A DNA stretch of 39,396 bases from the NCBI GenBank assembly GCA_020439945.1, contig JAGRPB010000001.1:101709-141104 (forward strand). Direction: 5' to 3'. Within the stretch, counting starts at the first letter, position 1, and every line of letters begins with the position of its first letter. This DNA is from Verrucomicrobiia bacterium (GTDB lineage Bacteria; Verrucomicrobiota; Verrucomicrobiia; Verrucomicrobiales; DEV007). Made by a program: the position numbers and the translations under genes. This document shows, one piece after another, positions 1-9,500 of the stretch. The notes under the pieces were generated by a model. That model was not told the DNA's origin. It made no database searches and worked only from the letters and a program-made list of their open reading frames with translations.

Positions 1-684
1 CTGGATGGTCTGGCCGCCATAGTTGCCGAAGCAAAAGTGGACGGCTTTCTCGACCGTGACCCGGTCGAGGATGCGATTGATGGCGGTGGCGGCGATGGGC
101 GCGTTCTCGGGACTGCCCGGGATGTTGGCCTCGTCGATCTGGACGCAATCACAGTCGAGTGGTTCGACCTGGTCGGCCAGGGCATCCGCGATCCCCAGGC
201 ACAGCGAGTCGAAGTCGCCGTAGTGATCGTCGAGCAGCGTTCTCGCCAGCATGTAGGGACTGGTGAGGGTGAATTTGAGGGAGCCGTCCGCCACCGACCG
301 GGACCGCGCGCAGGCGGCGGCGAGGTCGAGCGTGCCTTCCGTGATCGCCTCCCGGACCACGCCGGCCGGTTTCTGGCGCCAGGCGAAATCCTGTTTTTCC
401 CGGAACCGTCGCGCATCGCTGACGCCCACGGCCGAATCGATCCCGCCCAGTTGCCGGGTGAAAAACTCGATCATCCCGTTGGTGTCCGGGTGATTGGGAT
501 CAAAGCGGTAGAGTTCGCCGTCCGTGGGGAGATCGATCCCGGCGCGCCGCTGCGTGCCGATCACCACCGAGGTGGCATCGATCACCGCCTGTTCCCCGCT
601 CGTCTGAAGCAGCCAGTCGATCTGTGACCACGAGCCGACCGTGGTGGTGCGAATGGCGGGTTGGGGGACGGTTTCCGGTGGCAT
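1..684 (-). CDS. MetE C-terminal-like (cobalamin-independent methionine synthase) methyltransferase, 3' end outside window
   Basis: The first 228 codons are present; the gene runs off the left edge. The ATG is at 684-682. The protein begins with a short leader and a TTVGSW motif (residues 14-19), typical of the Meth_synt_2 / UROD-like barrel family. It contains VQIDEANIPG (181-190), the conserved strand carrying acidic residues, and VHFCFGNYGGQ (215-225). The His216-x-Cys218 pair matches the first two zinc ligands of MetE. The family activates a thiol on zinc for methyl transfer. Stand-alone C-domain-like members often lack a proven substrate, so full methionine synthase activity is not claimed. 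The remaining zinc ligands would lie beyond the edge. It is divergent from the gene at 788 and has no visible Shine-Dalgarno site. Confidence 0.8.
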   Translation of the reverse strand, partial: MPPETVPQPAIRTTTVGSWSQIDWLLQTSGEQAVIDATSVVIGTQRRAGIDLPTDGELYRFDPNHPDTNGMIEFFTRQLGGIDSAVGVSDARRFREKQDFAWRQKPAGVVREAITEGTLDLAAACARSRSVADGSLKFTLTSPYMLARTLLDDHYGDFDSLCLGIADALADQVEPLDCDCVQIDEANIPGSPENAPIAATAINRILDRVTVEKAVHFCFGNYGGQTIQ

Positions 685-693
685 TTCGATCTA

Positions 694-722
694 ATATTTT
701 CAGAATTGAGACGTTTTGTGAA
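694..722 (-). promoter_or_regulatory. Candidate sigma70-type promoter for the MetE-like gene
   Basis: On the minus strand TTCACA (722-717) is followed after 17 nt by AAATAT (699-694). The predicted start of transcription would fall only a few bases before the ATG at 684, giving an almost leaderless mRNA. That would fit the missing Shine-Dalgarno site. The -10 match is weak, so this is tentative. Confidence 0.28.
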
Positions 723-787
723 GCGGCGTGTCCGAAGGGCAATGGGGGAGTTGCGGCTTGGGATTGGCAACGCTAAGATGCGGTTTT

Positions 788-1087
788 ATGACTTTGGAAT
801 CCTTTAAACAATCGGTCGAGAGCGAAACCGAGCCACCACAGGAGTGGCCGGTCGAGCTTCAGGCGCTCTGGTGCGCGAAGCACGACCGCTGGCACCAGGC
901 GCACGACCTGGTCCAGGACCTGTCGACATCGATGGGATCGTGGATTCATGCACATCTTCACCTGATCGAGGGCGATCTGGGCAATGCCGGGTACTGGTAT
1001 TCGCGGGCCGGGAAACCGGCGGGAAGCCGCGACCGCATTGATGAAGAGTGGGAAACGATAGCCGTTGCGGCCTTGGAGCAGGCGTGA
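788..1087 (+). CDS. Small conserved-looking protein of unknown function (99 aa)
   Basis: I do not recognise a named family. The ATG at 788 (MTLESFKQSVE) is preferred. An earlier in-frame start at 728 would add 20 residues of atypical composition. The protein is soluble, without signal peptide or membrane segment. It is rich in Trp and His (LWCAKHDRWHQAHDLV near residues 27-42, then SWIHAHLHLIEGDLGNAGYWY). The pattern is mostly helical and resembles a TPR-like helical hairpin. It lies 48 nt upstream of the kinase-like gene on the same strand, so co-transcription is likely, but a functional link is only inferred. No Shine-Dalgarno site is seen. Confidence 0.7.
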   Translation: MTLESFKQSVESETEPPQEWPVELQALWCAKHDRWHQAHDLVQDLSTSMGSWIHAHLHLIEGDLGNAGYWYSRAGKPAGSRDRIDEEWETIAVAALEQA

Positions 1088-1135
1088 GAAAGCAGCGCGT
1101 TCAACATTGAGATTTCGAAGGCGGCCGACGAGGGC

Positions 1136-3766
1136 ATGAAACTCCCGAACCTCCCAGGTTATCAATACGACGAGCTGATCGGCGAAGGCGCCTGCGGAGT
1201 CGCGGTACGCTGTACTCACCAGGGCCGCGACACGCGGGTGGTGAAGTTTCTGAAGGCGCAATCCATCAATCCCGGGATGGTTTCCAGCTGTATCCGGGCG
1301 CTGTCCGGGAAAGAGCGGCACCCGGGAATTGCCGAAGTCTTTGATCACAATTTTTCCGAGTACCCCTACTTCTACGTCTCGCCCTACTTCGGCGAACGCG
1401 ATCCAAAGACCGGTGAATGGCAGAGCCGGTCCCTCGATTCCGTCATCGGCGAGATCCAGCCGCGGGACGCCCTCCGGTTGATCGACCAGATCGCGGAGGG
1501 CATCGCCTTTGCGCATCGGCTCGAAGTCATCCACGGCGGCCTCAAGCCGGCCAATATCTTCCTCGCCGGCGGCAACAGTCCCGACCAATGGCAGGTGAAG
1601 ATCGCCGATTGGGGGCAGGGCTATCTCGCCGGCTTGCAGTATCTCGAAATGGGCGACCTGGGTTTCTACGCCAGCCCGGAACAGCTCGACAACGGCGACC
1701 CCTCGCATGGCGCCGGAAAACGCTGGGACGTCTACGCCTTCGGAGTCATCGCCTTCCTGCTCCTCACGGGGCGTTTTCCTCGATTGGAGCAGCAATACCA
1801 GGCCTACCTGCGCGAAATCCAGGGATTCAGCCACGTGCCGGCGTCCGCTTTCGGAACCGTGCTCGATCAGCCCGAACGCTACGTCGACTGGATCGTCGAG
1901 GAGGAACGCGTCATCTGGCCAAATCCGGCCACGTCGGAGTCCGAGGCGAAACGGCGCGAAGTCATCGAACGCTGTCTCGCCGTCGATCCCCGCGAGCGAT
2001 TCCCGGACATGCGCGACGTGGTCGCGGCGTTCGCCGATTGCGATCACCACCTCGCGTTGATCGAGGCCGAGCGCCAGGCTACCGAAGGCCGCCATCGCGT
2101 GCTGAAACGCGCCGCCCGCTGGCAACGCGCCGCCGCCGCCGCCGCCGTCTTGTCGCTGTTCAGCGCGGCGGGTGGGGCCTTTTTCTTCGCCGAATCCCGG
2201 AACCTCAAGAAGGAGCTGAGCGTGACCCGGGAGGGCGCCCAGCAGCACGTCGCCAACATCCAGAAAACGATCGAGGCGACCGAGGACGAAAAGGCGCAGA
2301 AACAGCTCGAACTGGAAGCGGTCAAGGAACAGGGCCACGAGATCCAGGAAAAGCTCCGCGAGGAAATGCGCCACCAGATGCGCGAATCGAAAGACCTCCT
2401 CGTTTCCTCCCAGGACAATGGCGACCGATTTTTCGAACTGGTGTTGGAGAACCGCGACAGCGACGTGCCGGGTTTTGCGGAGGATCGGCGAACCGCGTTG
2501 GCCGAGGCGGCGAAATACTACGCCATGCTCCAGCAGATTTACGGCGATGCCCCGGAGTTCTTCGAACCCTCGGCCAAGGCGGCGCGTTTTCTTGGCGAGA
2601 TCCGCTTCGAACTCGGGGACTTTCCCCAGGCGGAATCCGACTTCGTCACCGCCAAGGTGCGGTTGGAAAAAGTCCAGGCCGGCGCCAAGGAACCTCGCCC
2701 GGACCTCGTGAGGAACCTCGCCATCGTCAACACCCGCCTCGCCCAGATCGCGCAGATCCGCAAACAGCCGCAGTCCGGCCTGGTGGCCCTCGACGACGCG
2801 GTGGAATACTGGCTGAAAGTCTACCAGGCCACGCCGAACGATCCCGAGCCGGCGATCGCCATTGCCCATGTGCGGGTTCTCCAGGCGGAGATTCAACGTC
2901 AGCTCGGCAAGATCAATGAGGCGAAGACGCAGCTCTCCGAAGCCATCCGCATTCTGACGGCGCTCAAGGAAGCGCTCAAGGAACCGACGCCGGTCGATCA
3001 CAAGATCCTCGGCGGACTGGCCCGGGCCACGGCGGCGACGGCCGACCTCATGCGGATCAGCGGCGACACCGAGGGCGCCGCGGACGCCTACCGGGAGGCG
3101 TCGGAACTCTATGCCGATGCGATCGAGCTCAACGCGGCGGTCGACGATTACCAGCTCGGTTTCGCCAAGACGCTCACCGAGGTCGCCATGGCCGAGGACA
3201 ATGTCGAGAAACTCACCGCGGCCGCCAAGGTGCTGGCCGAAGTCAGCGCCCAACCGCAGAACAAGAACCGGACCGACATCTACGTGGCGCTCTCCGACTG
3301 CTATGGCGCGCTCGCCAACAAGCAACGCGATGCCAACCAGGCCGCGTCGGCGATGGAGTGGGATTCCAAGGCGATCGAGATGCTCAAACCGCTCGTGGCC
3401 GAGGCGGGCCCCGCCGCGCCCGACGAACTGGTCTACGCGCTCGCCCAACGCCAGTGCAGCCTGGCCAACCTCCAGTCCGACCGCGGCAACCACGCCGAAT
3501 GCCGCGACACCTTGCGCGCCGCGAACACCCTGATCGAGAAGTTGCTGGCCGTCGACAGCACCAATCCCGCCTATCGCCGGCTCTACGCCCAGGCGCAGGG
3601 ACAGCTCGGCTACGCCAGTTTCCAGGCGGGAGACAAGAACGCGGCCAAGCAACACTACGAAACCGCGCAGACCCAGTGGGAGGCCTATCTCTCCGCCAAC
3701 CCGAAGGACGACCAGGCTTCCCAGGCGCTCGAATGGGTCAAAAGCCAGCTCGACAGCCTGACCTAA
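1136..3766 (+). CDS. Transmembrane Ser/Thr protein kinase-like protein with TPR-type tail; predicted pseudokinase
   Basis: An 876-aa protein. Residues 10-300 form a Hanks-type kinase fold: glycine loop GEGACGVAV (16-24), the VVK lysine (Lys37), DWG in place of DFG (158-160), a SPEQ segment (180-183) and RWDVYAFGV (197-204). The catalytic loop reads HGGLKPAN (133-140), so the HRD catalytic Asp is replaced by Gly. A transmembrane helix (about 331-352) follows, then a charged coiled coil (about 353-425) and a long helical TPR-like region to the C-terminus. The layout suggests a cytoplasmic kinase-like domain with an external helical sensor or scaffold. Loss of the catalytic Asp suggests low or no phosphotransfer, but ATP binding may remain. 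A GAGGG ribosome site precedes the ATG. Confidence 0.85.
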   Translation: MKLPNLPGYQYDELIGEGACGVAVRCTHQGRDTRVVKFLKAQSINPGMVSSCIRALSGKERHPGIAEVFDHNFSEYPYFYVSPYFGERDPKTGEWQSRSLDSVIGEIQPRDALRLIDQIAEGIAFAHRLEVIHGGLKPANIFLAGGNSPDQWQVKIADWGQGYLAGLQYLEMGDLGFYASPEQLDNGDPSHGAGKRWDVYAFGVIAFLLLTGRFPRLEQQYQAYLREIQGFSHVPASAFGTVLDQPERYVDWIVEEERVIWPNPATSESEAKRREVIERCLAVDPRERFPDMRDVVAAFADCDHHLALIEAERQATEGRHRVLKRAARWQRAAAAAAVLSLFSAAGGAFFFAESRNLKKELSVTREGAQQHVANIQKTIEATEDEKAQKQLELEAVKEQGHEIQEKLREEMRHQMRESKDLLVSSQDNGDRFFELVLENRDSDVPGFAEDRRTALAEAAKYYAMLQQIYGDAPEFFEPSAKAARFLGEIRFELGDFPQAESDFVTAKVRLEKVQAGAKEPRPDLVRNLAIVNTRLAQIAQIRKQPQSGLVALDDAVEYWLKVYQATPNDPEPAIAIAHVRVLQAEIQRQLGKINEAKTQLSEAIRILTALKEALKEPTPVDHKILGGLARATAATADLMRISGDTEGAADAYREASELYADAIELNAAVDDYQLGFAKTLTEVAMAEDNVEKLTAAAKVLAEVSAQPQNKNRTDIYVALSDCYGALANKQRDANQAASAMEWDSKAIEMLKPLVAEAGPAAPDELVYALAQRQCSLANLQSDRGNHAECRDTLRAANTLIEKLLAVDSTNPAYRRLYAQAQGQLGYASFQAGDKNAAKQHYETAQTQWEAYLSANPKDDQASQALEWVKSQLDSLT

Positions 3767-3770
3767 GAGG

Positions 3771-3800
3771 GTTTAGTCCACGACCCAACCCTGTTGACTC
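3771..3800. repeat. Intergenic hairpin repeat, copy A
   Basis: This sits in the 108-nt gap between the kinase-like gene and cysQ. GTTTAGTC (3771-3778), a 3-nt loop and GACCCAAC (3782-3789) form an imperfect hairpin, followed by CCTGTTGACTC. The 17-mer GTCCACGACCCAACCCT (3776-3792) occurs exactly, inverted, in copy E at 27150-27166. Related copies lie at 11943, 17764 and 30466. Confidence 0.65.
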
Positions 3801-3874
3801 TGCGGGGTTGGGAAGCGAAGCGACCACGCTCAGGTTGGCGCTCTTTCCGTTTTCATCTCACGCCCCTCTCCGAA

Positions 3875-4660
3875 ATGCCCCTGGAACCGATTGATTTGGA
3901 TCTCGAATTCCTGAAAACCACCGCCCGACGCGCCGGTGATGCCATCCTCGAAGTCTACGGCACCGAGTTCGCCGTCGACGTGAAGGAGGACAAATCACCG
4001 CTCACCGAGGCGGATCGACGGTCCAACGAGGTCATCGTCGCGGCGCTCACGGCGCGGTATCCGGAGATCCCCGTGATCTCGGAGGAAACGCGGACCCTGC
4101 CCTACGACGAGCGGAAAAAGTGGGAGCGTTTCTGGTTGGTCGACCCCTTGGACGGCACCAAGGAGTTCATCAAGCGGAATGGCGAATTCACCGTGAACAT
4201 CGCCCTGGTGGAAAAGGGCGAGCCCGTGGCCGGCGTGGTTTTTCAGCCCGCCGCCGATCGTCTCTACTGGGCCGCGCGCGGACAGGGAGCCTGGCTGTCG
4301 GTCGAGGGCGGCGCGCCCGAATCGCTGAGCGGTGGACCGCATTATCGCGACGCCGATTCCGTGGTCGTCGTTGCGAGCCGGTCGCATCTCACCGACGAGG
4401 TGAAGGATTTCGTGACTTCGCTGGAGACGGAAGGCAAGTCGGTGGAATTCCATTCCTCCGGAAGTTCGCTGAAGCTCTGCCTCGTGGCCGAAGGCGCCGC
4501 CCATGTCTACCCGAGACTCGGGCCGACCATGGAATGGGACACCGGCGCCGCCGACGCGGTGGCGCGCGAGGCGGGCAAGCAGGTGCTCAACTGGGAAACG
4601 CGCGAACCGCTGGCCTACAACAAGGAAGATCTCCTCAATCCCTGGTTTGTGGTCGAGTAA
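3875..4660 (+). CDS. cysQ: 3'(2'),5'-bisphosphate nucleotidase, CysQ-type inositol monophosphatase family
   Basis: A 261-aa enzyme of the lithium-sensitive phosphatase superfamily. Family members hydrolyse 3'-phosphoadenosine 5'-phosphate to AMP, recycling the by-product of sulfotransfer and sulfate assimilation. Metal-site motifs are visible: SPLTEAD (41-47), PVISEE (66-71), DPLDGTKEF (90-98) and WDTGAADA (about 219-226). The pattern DPLDGTKEFI fits CysQ better than plain inositol monophosphatase. The ATG at 3875 gives the usual CysQ length and N-terminus; an upstream in-frame start at 3794 falls in repeat-bearing intergenic DNA. It is the first gene of a tight operon with the glycosyltransferase (15-nt gap) and the AsmA-like gene. 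A purely cytosolic PAP phosphatase is the best call; the exact substrate is not proven. Confidence 0.88.
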   Translation: MPLEPIDLDLEFLKTTARRAGDAILEVYGTEFAVDVKEDKSPLTEADRRSNEVIVAALTARYPEIPVISEETRTLPYDERKKWERFWLVDPLDGTKEFIKRNGEFTVNIALVEKGEPVAGVVFQPAADRLYWAARGQGAWLSVEGGAPESLSGGPHYRDADSVVVVASRSHLTDEVKDFVTSLETEGKSVEFHSSGSSLKLCLVAEGAAHVYPRLGPTMEWDTGAADAVAREAGKQVLNWETREPLAYNKEDLLNPWFVVE

Positions 4661-4675
4661 ACCGCGCCCGCCACG

Positions 4676-6589
4676 ATGACAACGACCCGGAATTCGTTTC
4701 GCCCGTGGGTGATCGGTCTCGGGCTGATCGCGTTCGGGCTCGCCACCTACCTGCTGATCGCCGACACGCCGTGGGACGCGGCGAGGGAGACGGCGGAACG
4801 GATCGAAGCGGGCAAACGCGCGCGACCGGAGGCGGATTTTGTGACCGGACTCTGGGTCGCCGCCGCCGCGAATCTGGTCGTGGTTCTGGCGCTGCTGGCA
4901 ACGGTGAAAGTCTGGCTGCCACGCCTCGCTCTCGGGCCGATCGCAGCTGAAAAGGGGTGCCTTTCTCCCAAGACGCGGTTGTCCTCGGGATTCTGGTTCG
5001 GACTGGTGGCTCTGCTGCTGGTCGGTGGCTTTTTCCGCTATCCGCTGGCTTCGCGGAGCCTGTGGTGGGACGAACTCTGGGGCATCAAATTCGGGATCGT
5101 CGGCTATTACATCGGCGAGGAAGATCAGCCGGTGGAGGACCGCTACTTTGCGGAGGCGAACTGGCGACGCGCGCTCTGGTATTACACCCGGCCGACCAAT
5201 CACCCGGCGGCCTCGTTCCCGGCCCGGATCAGTCACGTGATCTGGAAATCGATCGCCGATCCCGAAAAACCGCACGCCTTCAGCGATTTCGCGGTCCGCT
5301 TTTTCAATTTCCTCTCCAGTCTCGGAGCCGTCGCCGGATTGGCGCTGGTGGGCGCCGCCTGGGGGCGTCCGGCGGGTGGACTGATGGCGGCGTTTTTCCT
5401 CGCCCTCCATCCGTGGGCGATCCGATACGGCGTCGATCTCCGCGGGTATTCCTGGGTGATGCTCTGGACGGTGGCGGGATTCCTGTGGTTGGCGGCTCTC
5501 TTTCGCTCGGGGAAATCCCGCTGGTGGCCGTGGTGGGGTTTCGGGATCAACCAGGCGCTGCTGGTCTGGTCGTTTCCGCACGCGGCTTTCGTGGCGCTCG
5601 GTTTTTTTGTCGCGGCGTTTTTTCTCGTTTTTTCCGGGTGGAAGGAGAAGCCGGAACGATGGGCGGCGCTGGGAAGGCTGCTTCTGGTCAACGTGGCGGC
5701 GGGGATGCTTTTTCTTCAGCTGTTCGCGCCCAACGTCCTCCAGATGACGCGGTGGTACGAGTCGGTCAACGCGAACCACACTCATCACGCCCTGGGAACC
5801 GAATTGCTGCGGGAACTGGCGGTGGATGTGGTGTCGGGTCAGCCATGGCGAATCTCGCCCGACGAACGCGCCCAAGGCTACGCCGATCTCGCATCTCTGG
5901 GACCCTGGCTGTGGCCGGTGTTGGTCGTGCTCGGACTGACGGCGCTCTGGGGGGCGATTTCCCTCTGTCGAAAGAACCGGGTCGCCCTCGTCAGCGTCGC
6001 TTGCGTGGTTGGCGCGGGAGCCCTGTTGTTGGTCGTGTTCCGGCTCACCGGAACCTTTTTCTACACCCGTTTCGCGATCTTCCTGCTGATCCCGTTCGTG
6101 CTTTTGCTCGGAATGGCTTTCGAACCCGCGAAGGGAAACAAAAAATGGTTGCCCGCCTTGTTGATGATCCTGCCGCTGGTCGCCTTTTTCGATGCCACCT
6201 GGAAGGAACGATCGAATCTGCGGAGCCGACCGTTTTGCCCGATGCATGAGGTCGCCGATCGCATGGCTGCGATCGAATCGGAGTCTCAAACACCGGTCAT
6301 TTTCGCCTGCTACGGACACAGTCGGGAAATGATGCCGCTCTACGCGCCGGAAGTTCGTGGCGCGGTTTCGCTGGGGCAATTGGAGGCGCTGGCGTCCGAG
6401 GCAAAGACGAATGGGGCGCGGCTGTTTGTCGCCTACGGCTATCCCGCCTTCAACCGCGCCGAGGTGCCGGACGGTTTCACCTGGTTGGACGACGCGTCGC
6501 GATTTGCCGAAGTGGCGTCGTGGCAGGGCATCGATCCGGATTCCGGCTTCACGCTGCTTGAATGGCGGGGAGAAAAGGCGAGAGAGTGA
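4676..6589 (+). CDS. Multi-pass membrane glycosyltransferase, GT-C / GT39-like
   Basis: A 637-aa integral membrane protein with roughly 10-12 hydrophobic segments, the first at residues 12-28. After the second or third segment comes SRSLWWDELWG (about residues 125-135). This fits the acidic motif in the first periplasmic loop of GT-C enzymes, which use polyprenyl-phosphate sugar donors (PMT_2 / ArnT-like). Aromatic-rich loops and a C-terminal soluble domain of about 100 residues also fit. The substrate cannot be read from sequence. It follows cysQ by 15 nt and precedes the AsmA-like gene by 7 nt, so all three are probably one transcript. No Shine-Dalgarno site is visible. An O-antigen ligase or other multi-pass enzyme is less likely given the WWDE motif. 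Confidence 0.7.
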   Translation: MTTTRNSFRPWVIGLGLIAFGLATYLLIADTPWDAARETAERIEAGKRARPEADFVTGLWVAAAANLVVVLALLATVKVWLPRLALGPIAAEKGCLSPKTRLSSGFWFGLVALLLVGGFFRYPLASRSLWWDELWGIKFGIVGYYIGEEDQPVEDRYFAEANWRRALWYYTRPTNHPAASFPARISHVIWKSIADPEKPHAFSDFAVRFFNFLSSLGAVAGLALVGAAWGRPAGGLMAAFFLALHPWAIRYGVDLRGYSWVMLWTVAGFLWLAALFRSGKSRWWPWWGFGINQALLVWSFPHAAFVALGFFVAAFFLVFSGWKEKPERWAALGRLLLVNVAAGMLFLQLFAPNVLQMTRWYESVNANHTHHALGTELLRELAVDVVSGQPWRISPDERAQGYADLASLGPWLWPVLVVLGLTALWGAISLCRKNRVALVSVACVVGAGALLLVVFRLTGTFFYTRFAIFLLIPFVLLLGMAFEPAKGNKKWLPALLMILPLVAFFDATWKERSNLRSRPFCPMHEVADRMAAIESESQTPVIFACYGHSREMMPLYAPEVRGAVSLGQLEALASEAKTNGARLFVAYGYPAFNRAEVPDGFTWLDDASRFAEVASWQGIDPDSGFTLLEWRGEKARE

Positions 6590-6596
6590 GGTAGCC

Positions 6597-9500
6597 ATGT
6601 CCGATCCGAAACCAGCGAATGCGACTCCCGCGGCCGAGAAGCGCCGCCTGCGCTGGCTGGGACGCTGGTTGCTGAAGCTGGTCGGCTGGTTTTTCGCCCT
6701 GTCGATCGTGGTGCTCCTGATCGGCACGATCGTGGCTTGGTTCGCGTGGCAAAACCTGACCGGCCTCGCCAACATGGCCGCTACCCGCTTCGTGGCTCCC
6801 TACCGGGTGGAACTGGGCAAAGTCGATGTCTCGAAGCGCGGCGAGGTCCATGTGGATACGGTCCGGCTGCTGCCGCCGCCTGATCTGGCAAACCCGGAAG
6901 ACGCGCCCTGGGTGAGTCTCGATGGGATCGATCTGACCTACGACCTCGACGAATTGCGGAACGAGCGACGCTTCCGCACCGTCACCCTGCGGGGACCGGT
7001 GGTGAGGATCGACGACGCCAGCCTGGACCTGTTCGCCGAGGCGAAAGCGGGCTCGGGAGAATCGGAAGCGGCCAGTGTGACGCCGGACTTGTCTTATCTT
7101 GGTCGTTTGGCCGAGCGCATCGAGGTGATCAACGGAAAGCTCGATATCGACACGTCGAAGGCGCCGCGAATCCAGGCCAATTGGGACCTGAGCGTGCCAC
7201 CGGTGAATTTCGGCGACGAGGAATGGCTGAATCAGGAACCGCTCGGCTGGCGTTTTTCCCAGGTCCGCCTCGGAAAGGACGGAGACGGGGGAACCATCGA
7301 CCGCATCGACCTGCGCGGCCGGGTGCGCAGCGATCTGAGCGGCGTCGAGGTTGCCGAGTTGAGCTTTTCCGATCCGAAACTGAAGATCACGCCGGATTGG
7401 TTTCCCGAACCGGCCGAGGCGGATGCGGGAGGAAAACCGGAACCCGAAACGGCCGAATCGGCCACCGCCGAACCGGCGACGGCGGCGCGTCGGGTCTTCG
7501 AGGTGCTCGTCGGCGCCTTCCGAATCGATGGAGCCGAGATTTCGATTCGAGGCTTCGAGGGCGACCGATCGTCGAGGCACCTGCCCGATTTCGAGTTTTC
7601 GCCCTCGCTCGACTGGCGGGATCTGCGGATCGCCGGTGGCCGATTCTCTTCCTCCGACCCGTTGACGCTCTCGCTGGCCGACATCCGTCTCGATGGACAT
7701 GAAGGCGGACGGGGCGATCAGCCACCGACGCTTTCTCTGGAAAAACTGGCGCTGAAATTCGAGCCGACGGCCTTGTATGAAAGACGTCGTCTGGAATCGA
7801 TCGAACTGGATTCGCCGCGCCTGCACCTGACTCCGGATTCGTTGGCCCGGTTTTCCAGTGGGAAGAGTGGAGAGACGGAGTCGTCGGAATACGCGGCTCC
7901 TGGAACGACGGAGAATGCCGAATCGTCCTGGGAGATCGGTTTCCTGTCGGTCACGGATGGCAAGCTCGATGCGAGCGGCTGGCGGTGGGACGAACGAAAC
8001 ATTCCGGCGGCCTCGGCCGATTGGGAAACCCGGCTGACCGAACTCTCGCCGCGTTCCTTCGCGACCAGCGGGACGGACGAAGTGAGCGCCGACATGCCGA
8101 CGCAGCAGTTCGCCATCGCCAACCTGCGTGTCGATGACAATGCGATGCCCGAGAAGGATTCGACGTCGATCGCGGAGATCGGGAAGATCGAGGGCCGTTT
8201 CCGTTTTCCCGAGTTACTGGGAAAGCACCGGATGGATTTTCTCCGGGTGGAGCGTCCCGTCCTTGACCTGACCGACGAACGGCTCCCGGATTGGGTCTCC
8301 GACTTTTCGGCGAAGGATTCGGATTCCAAAACGCTGGAAGAAACCGCTGAGGGCGATTCCGAAAAACCGACCGAGGCACCGGTCCCGTTCGTGATCGGCG
8401 ACGCCACGATCATCGATGGCGCGTTGAGGCTCGACACCGGAGCCTTCGGCGGTCGCATTCCGAAATTGCAGGGACGTTTCTCGCTCGAAACTCTGCCGGC
8501 GGAAAACACCGACCCCGCGGACAATGATCCGCGTTATCATTTCGAATTCGGTCAGCTTCGGGTGCGCAGCCAGCAGGGTGAAGCCCTGCCGGGAAGTGCG
8601 GTCGCAGAGAAGGACGCGAAGGCGGCGGTGGAACCCCTCGGTGGGCTTTTTCCGCAGGATCCCGACCCCACTGCGCCGGCGGATGGCCCCGCGTTGGTGG
8701 ATGAAGCGGGGAGGGCGGGCGCGATTCGCGAGCGCGATGTCGCTTTCGTCCGGGAACTGACGGTCGAATTCGACGCAGCCGGGGTGCAGCGGGATCGACG
8801 GGTCGAGAAGATCGAGGTCAGAGGCGGCGAATTTCAGATCGGCAAGGGCCTTCGCGAGATGGTCGATGGCGGAGAGGCCGTGGAAGATGAAGCGGACAAG
8901 GCCGCCGAACCACCGAAGCCGGACGGTGGTCAGGCGGCCAACACGAAGGAATCCGACCCGCTCGACCGAACCGGCGAGTGGACGGTGGGAGAATTTGTCG
9001 TCACCGAGAGCCAGGTGCGTTTCGAATCGCTGATTCCCCAGATCGAGGGGTTGGAATTCGCTATTGAGACCCGTCTTCACGACATCCCGCTCAGCCAGGG
9101 AGGTCTTCTCGCCCAAGATCGAAAACAGAAGGTCGAGCTGGCCGGTATCGAGGTTCGCGATCCCTACGATTCGTTCATCACCGTGGCTTTCCTGCCGACG
9201 ATCTTTGTCGAGTTCTCCTTTGCCGGCCTGGTGAATCAGCGGATCGACAAGATCGACCTGATCAGCCCGTCGATCTACGTGCGGCAGGGGCTTTTCTGGT
9301 GGATCGACTACCAGCGGAACTACCGGAAGCAGAATGAAGGCGTGGGGTTTGGCGTCGATGGGACCACCGCACCCGTCGCCTATGCCGATCCGGATGAGGC
9401 GGGAACCGACTGGGAAATCAGGGAGATCAACGCCCACTTCGGCAAGATCGTGATCGCCCCGACCGGCCGGCCCATCGGGATCGTTCCCTTTCCGTTCAAT

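Noticed and set aside
773..3655. Open frame of 960 codons on the minus strand opposite the kinase-like gene
   Set aside because: It is a GC-rich shadow frame: low-complexity composition, no recognisable domains, while the plus strand has a clear kinase fold and tail.
3995..6775. Open frame of 926 codons on the minus strand opposite cysQ and the glycosyltransferase
   Set aside because: Arg/Gln/His-rich composition with no family; the plus strand carries conserved CysQ and GT-C motifs.
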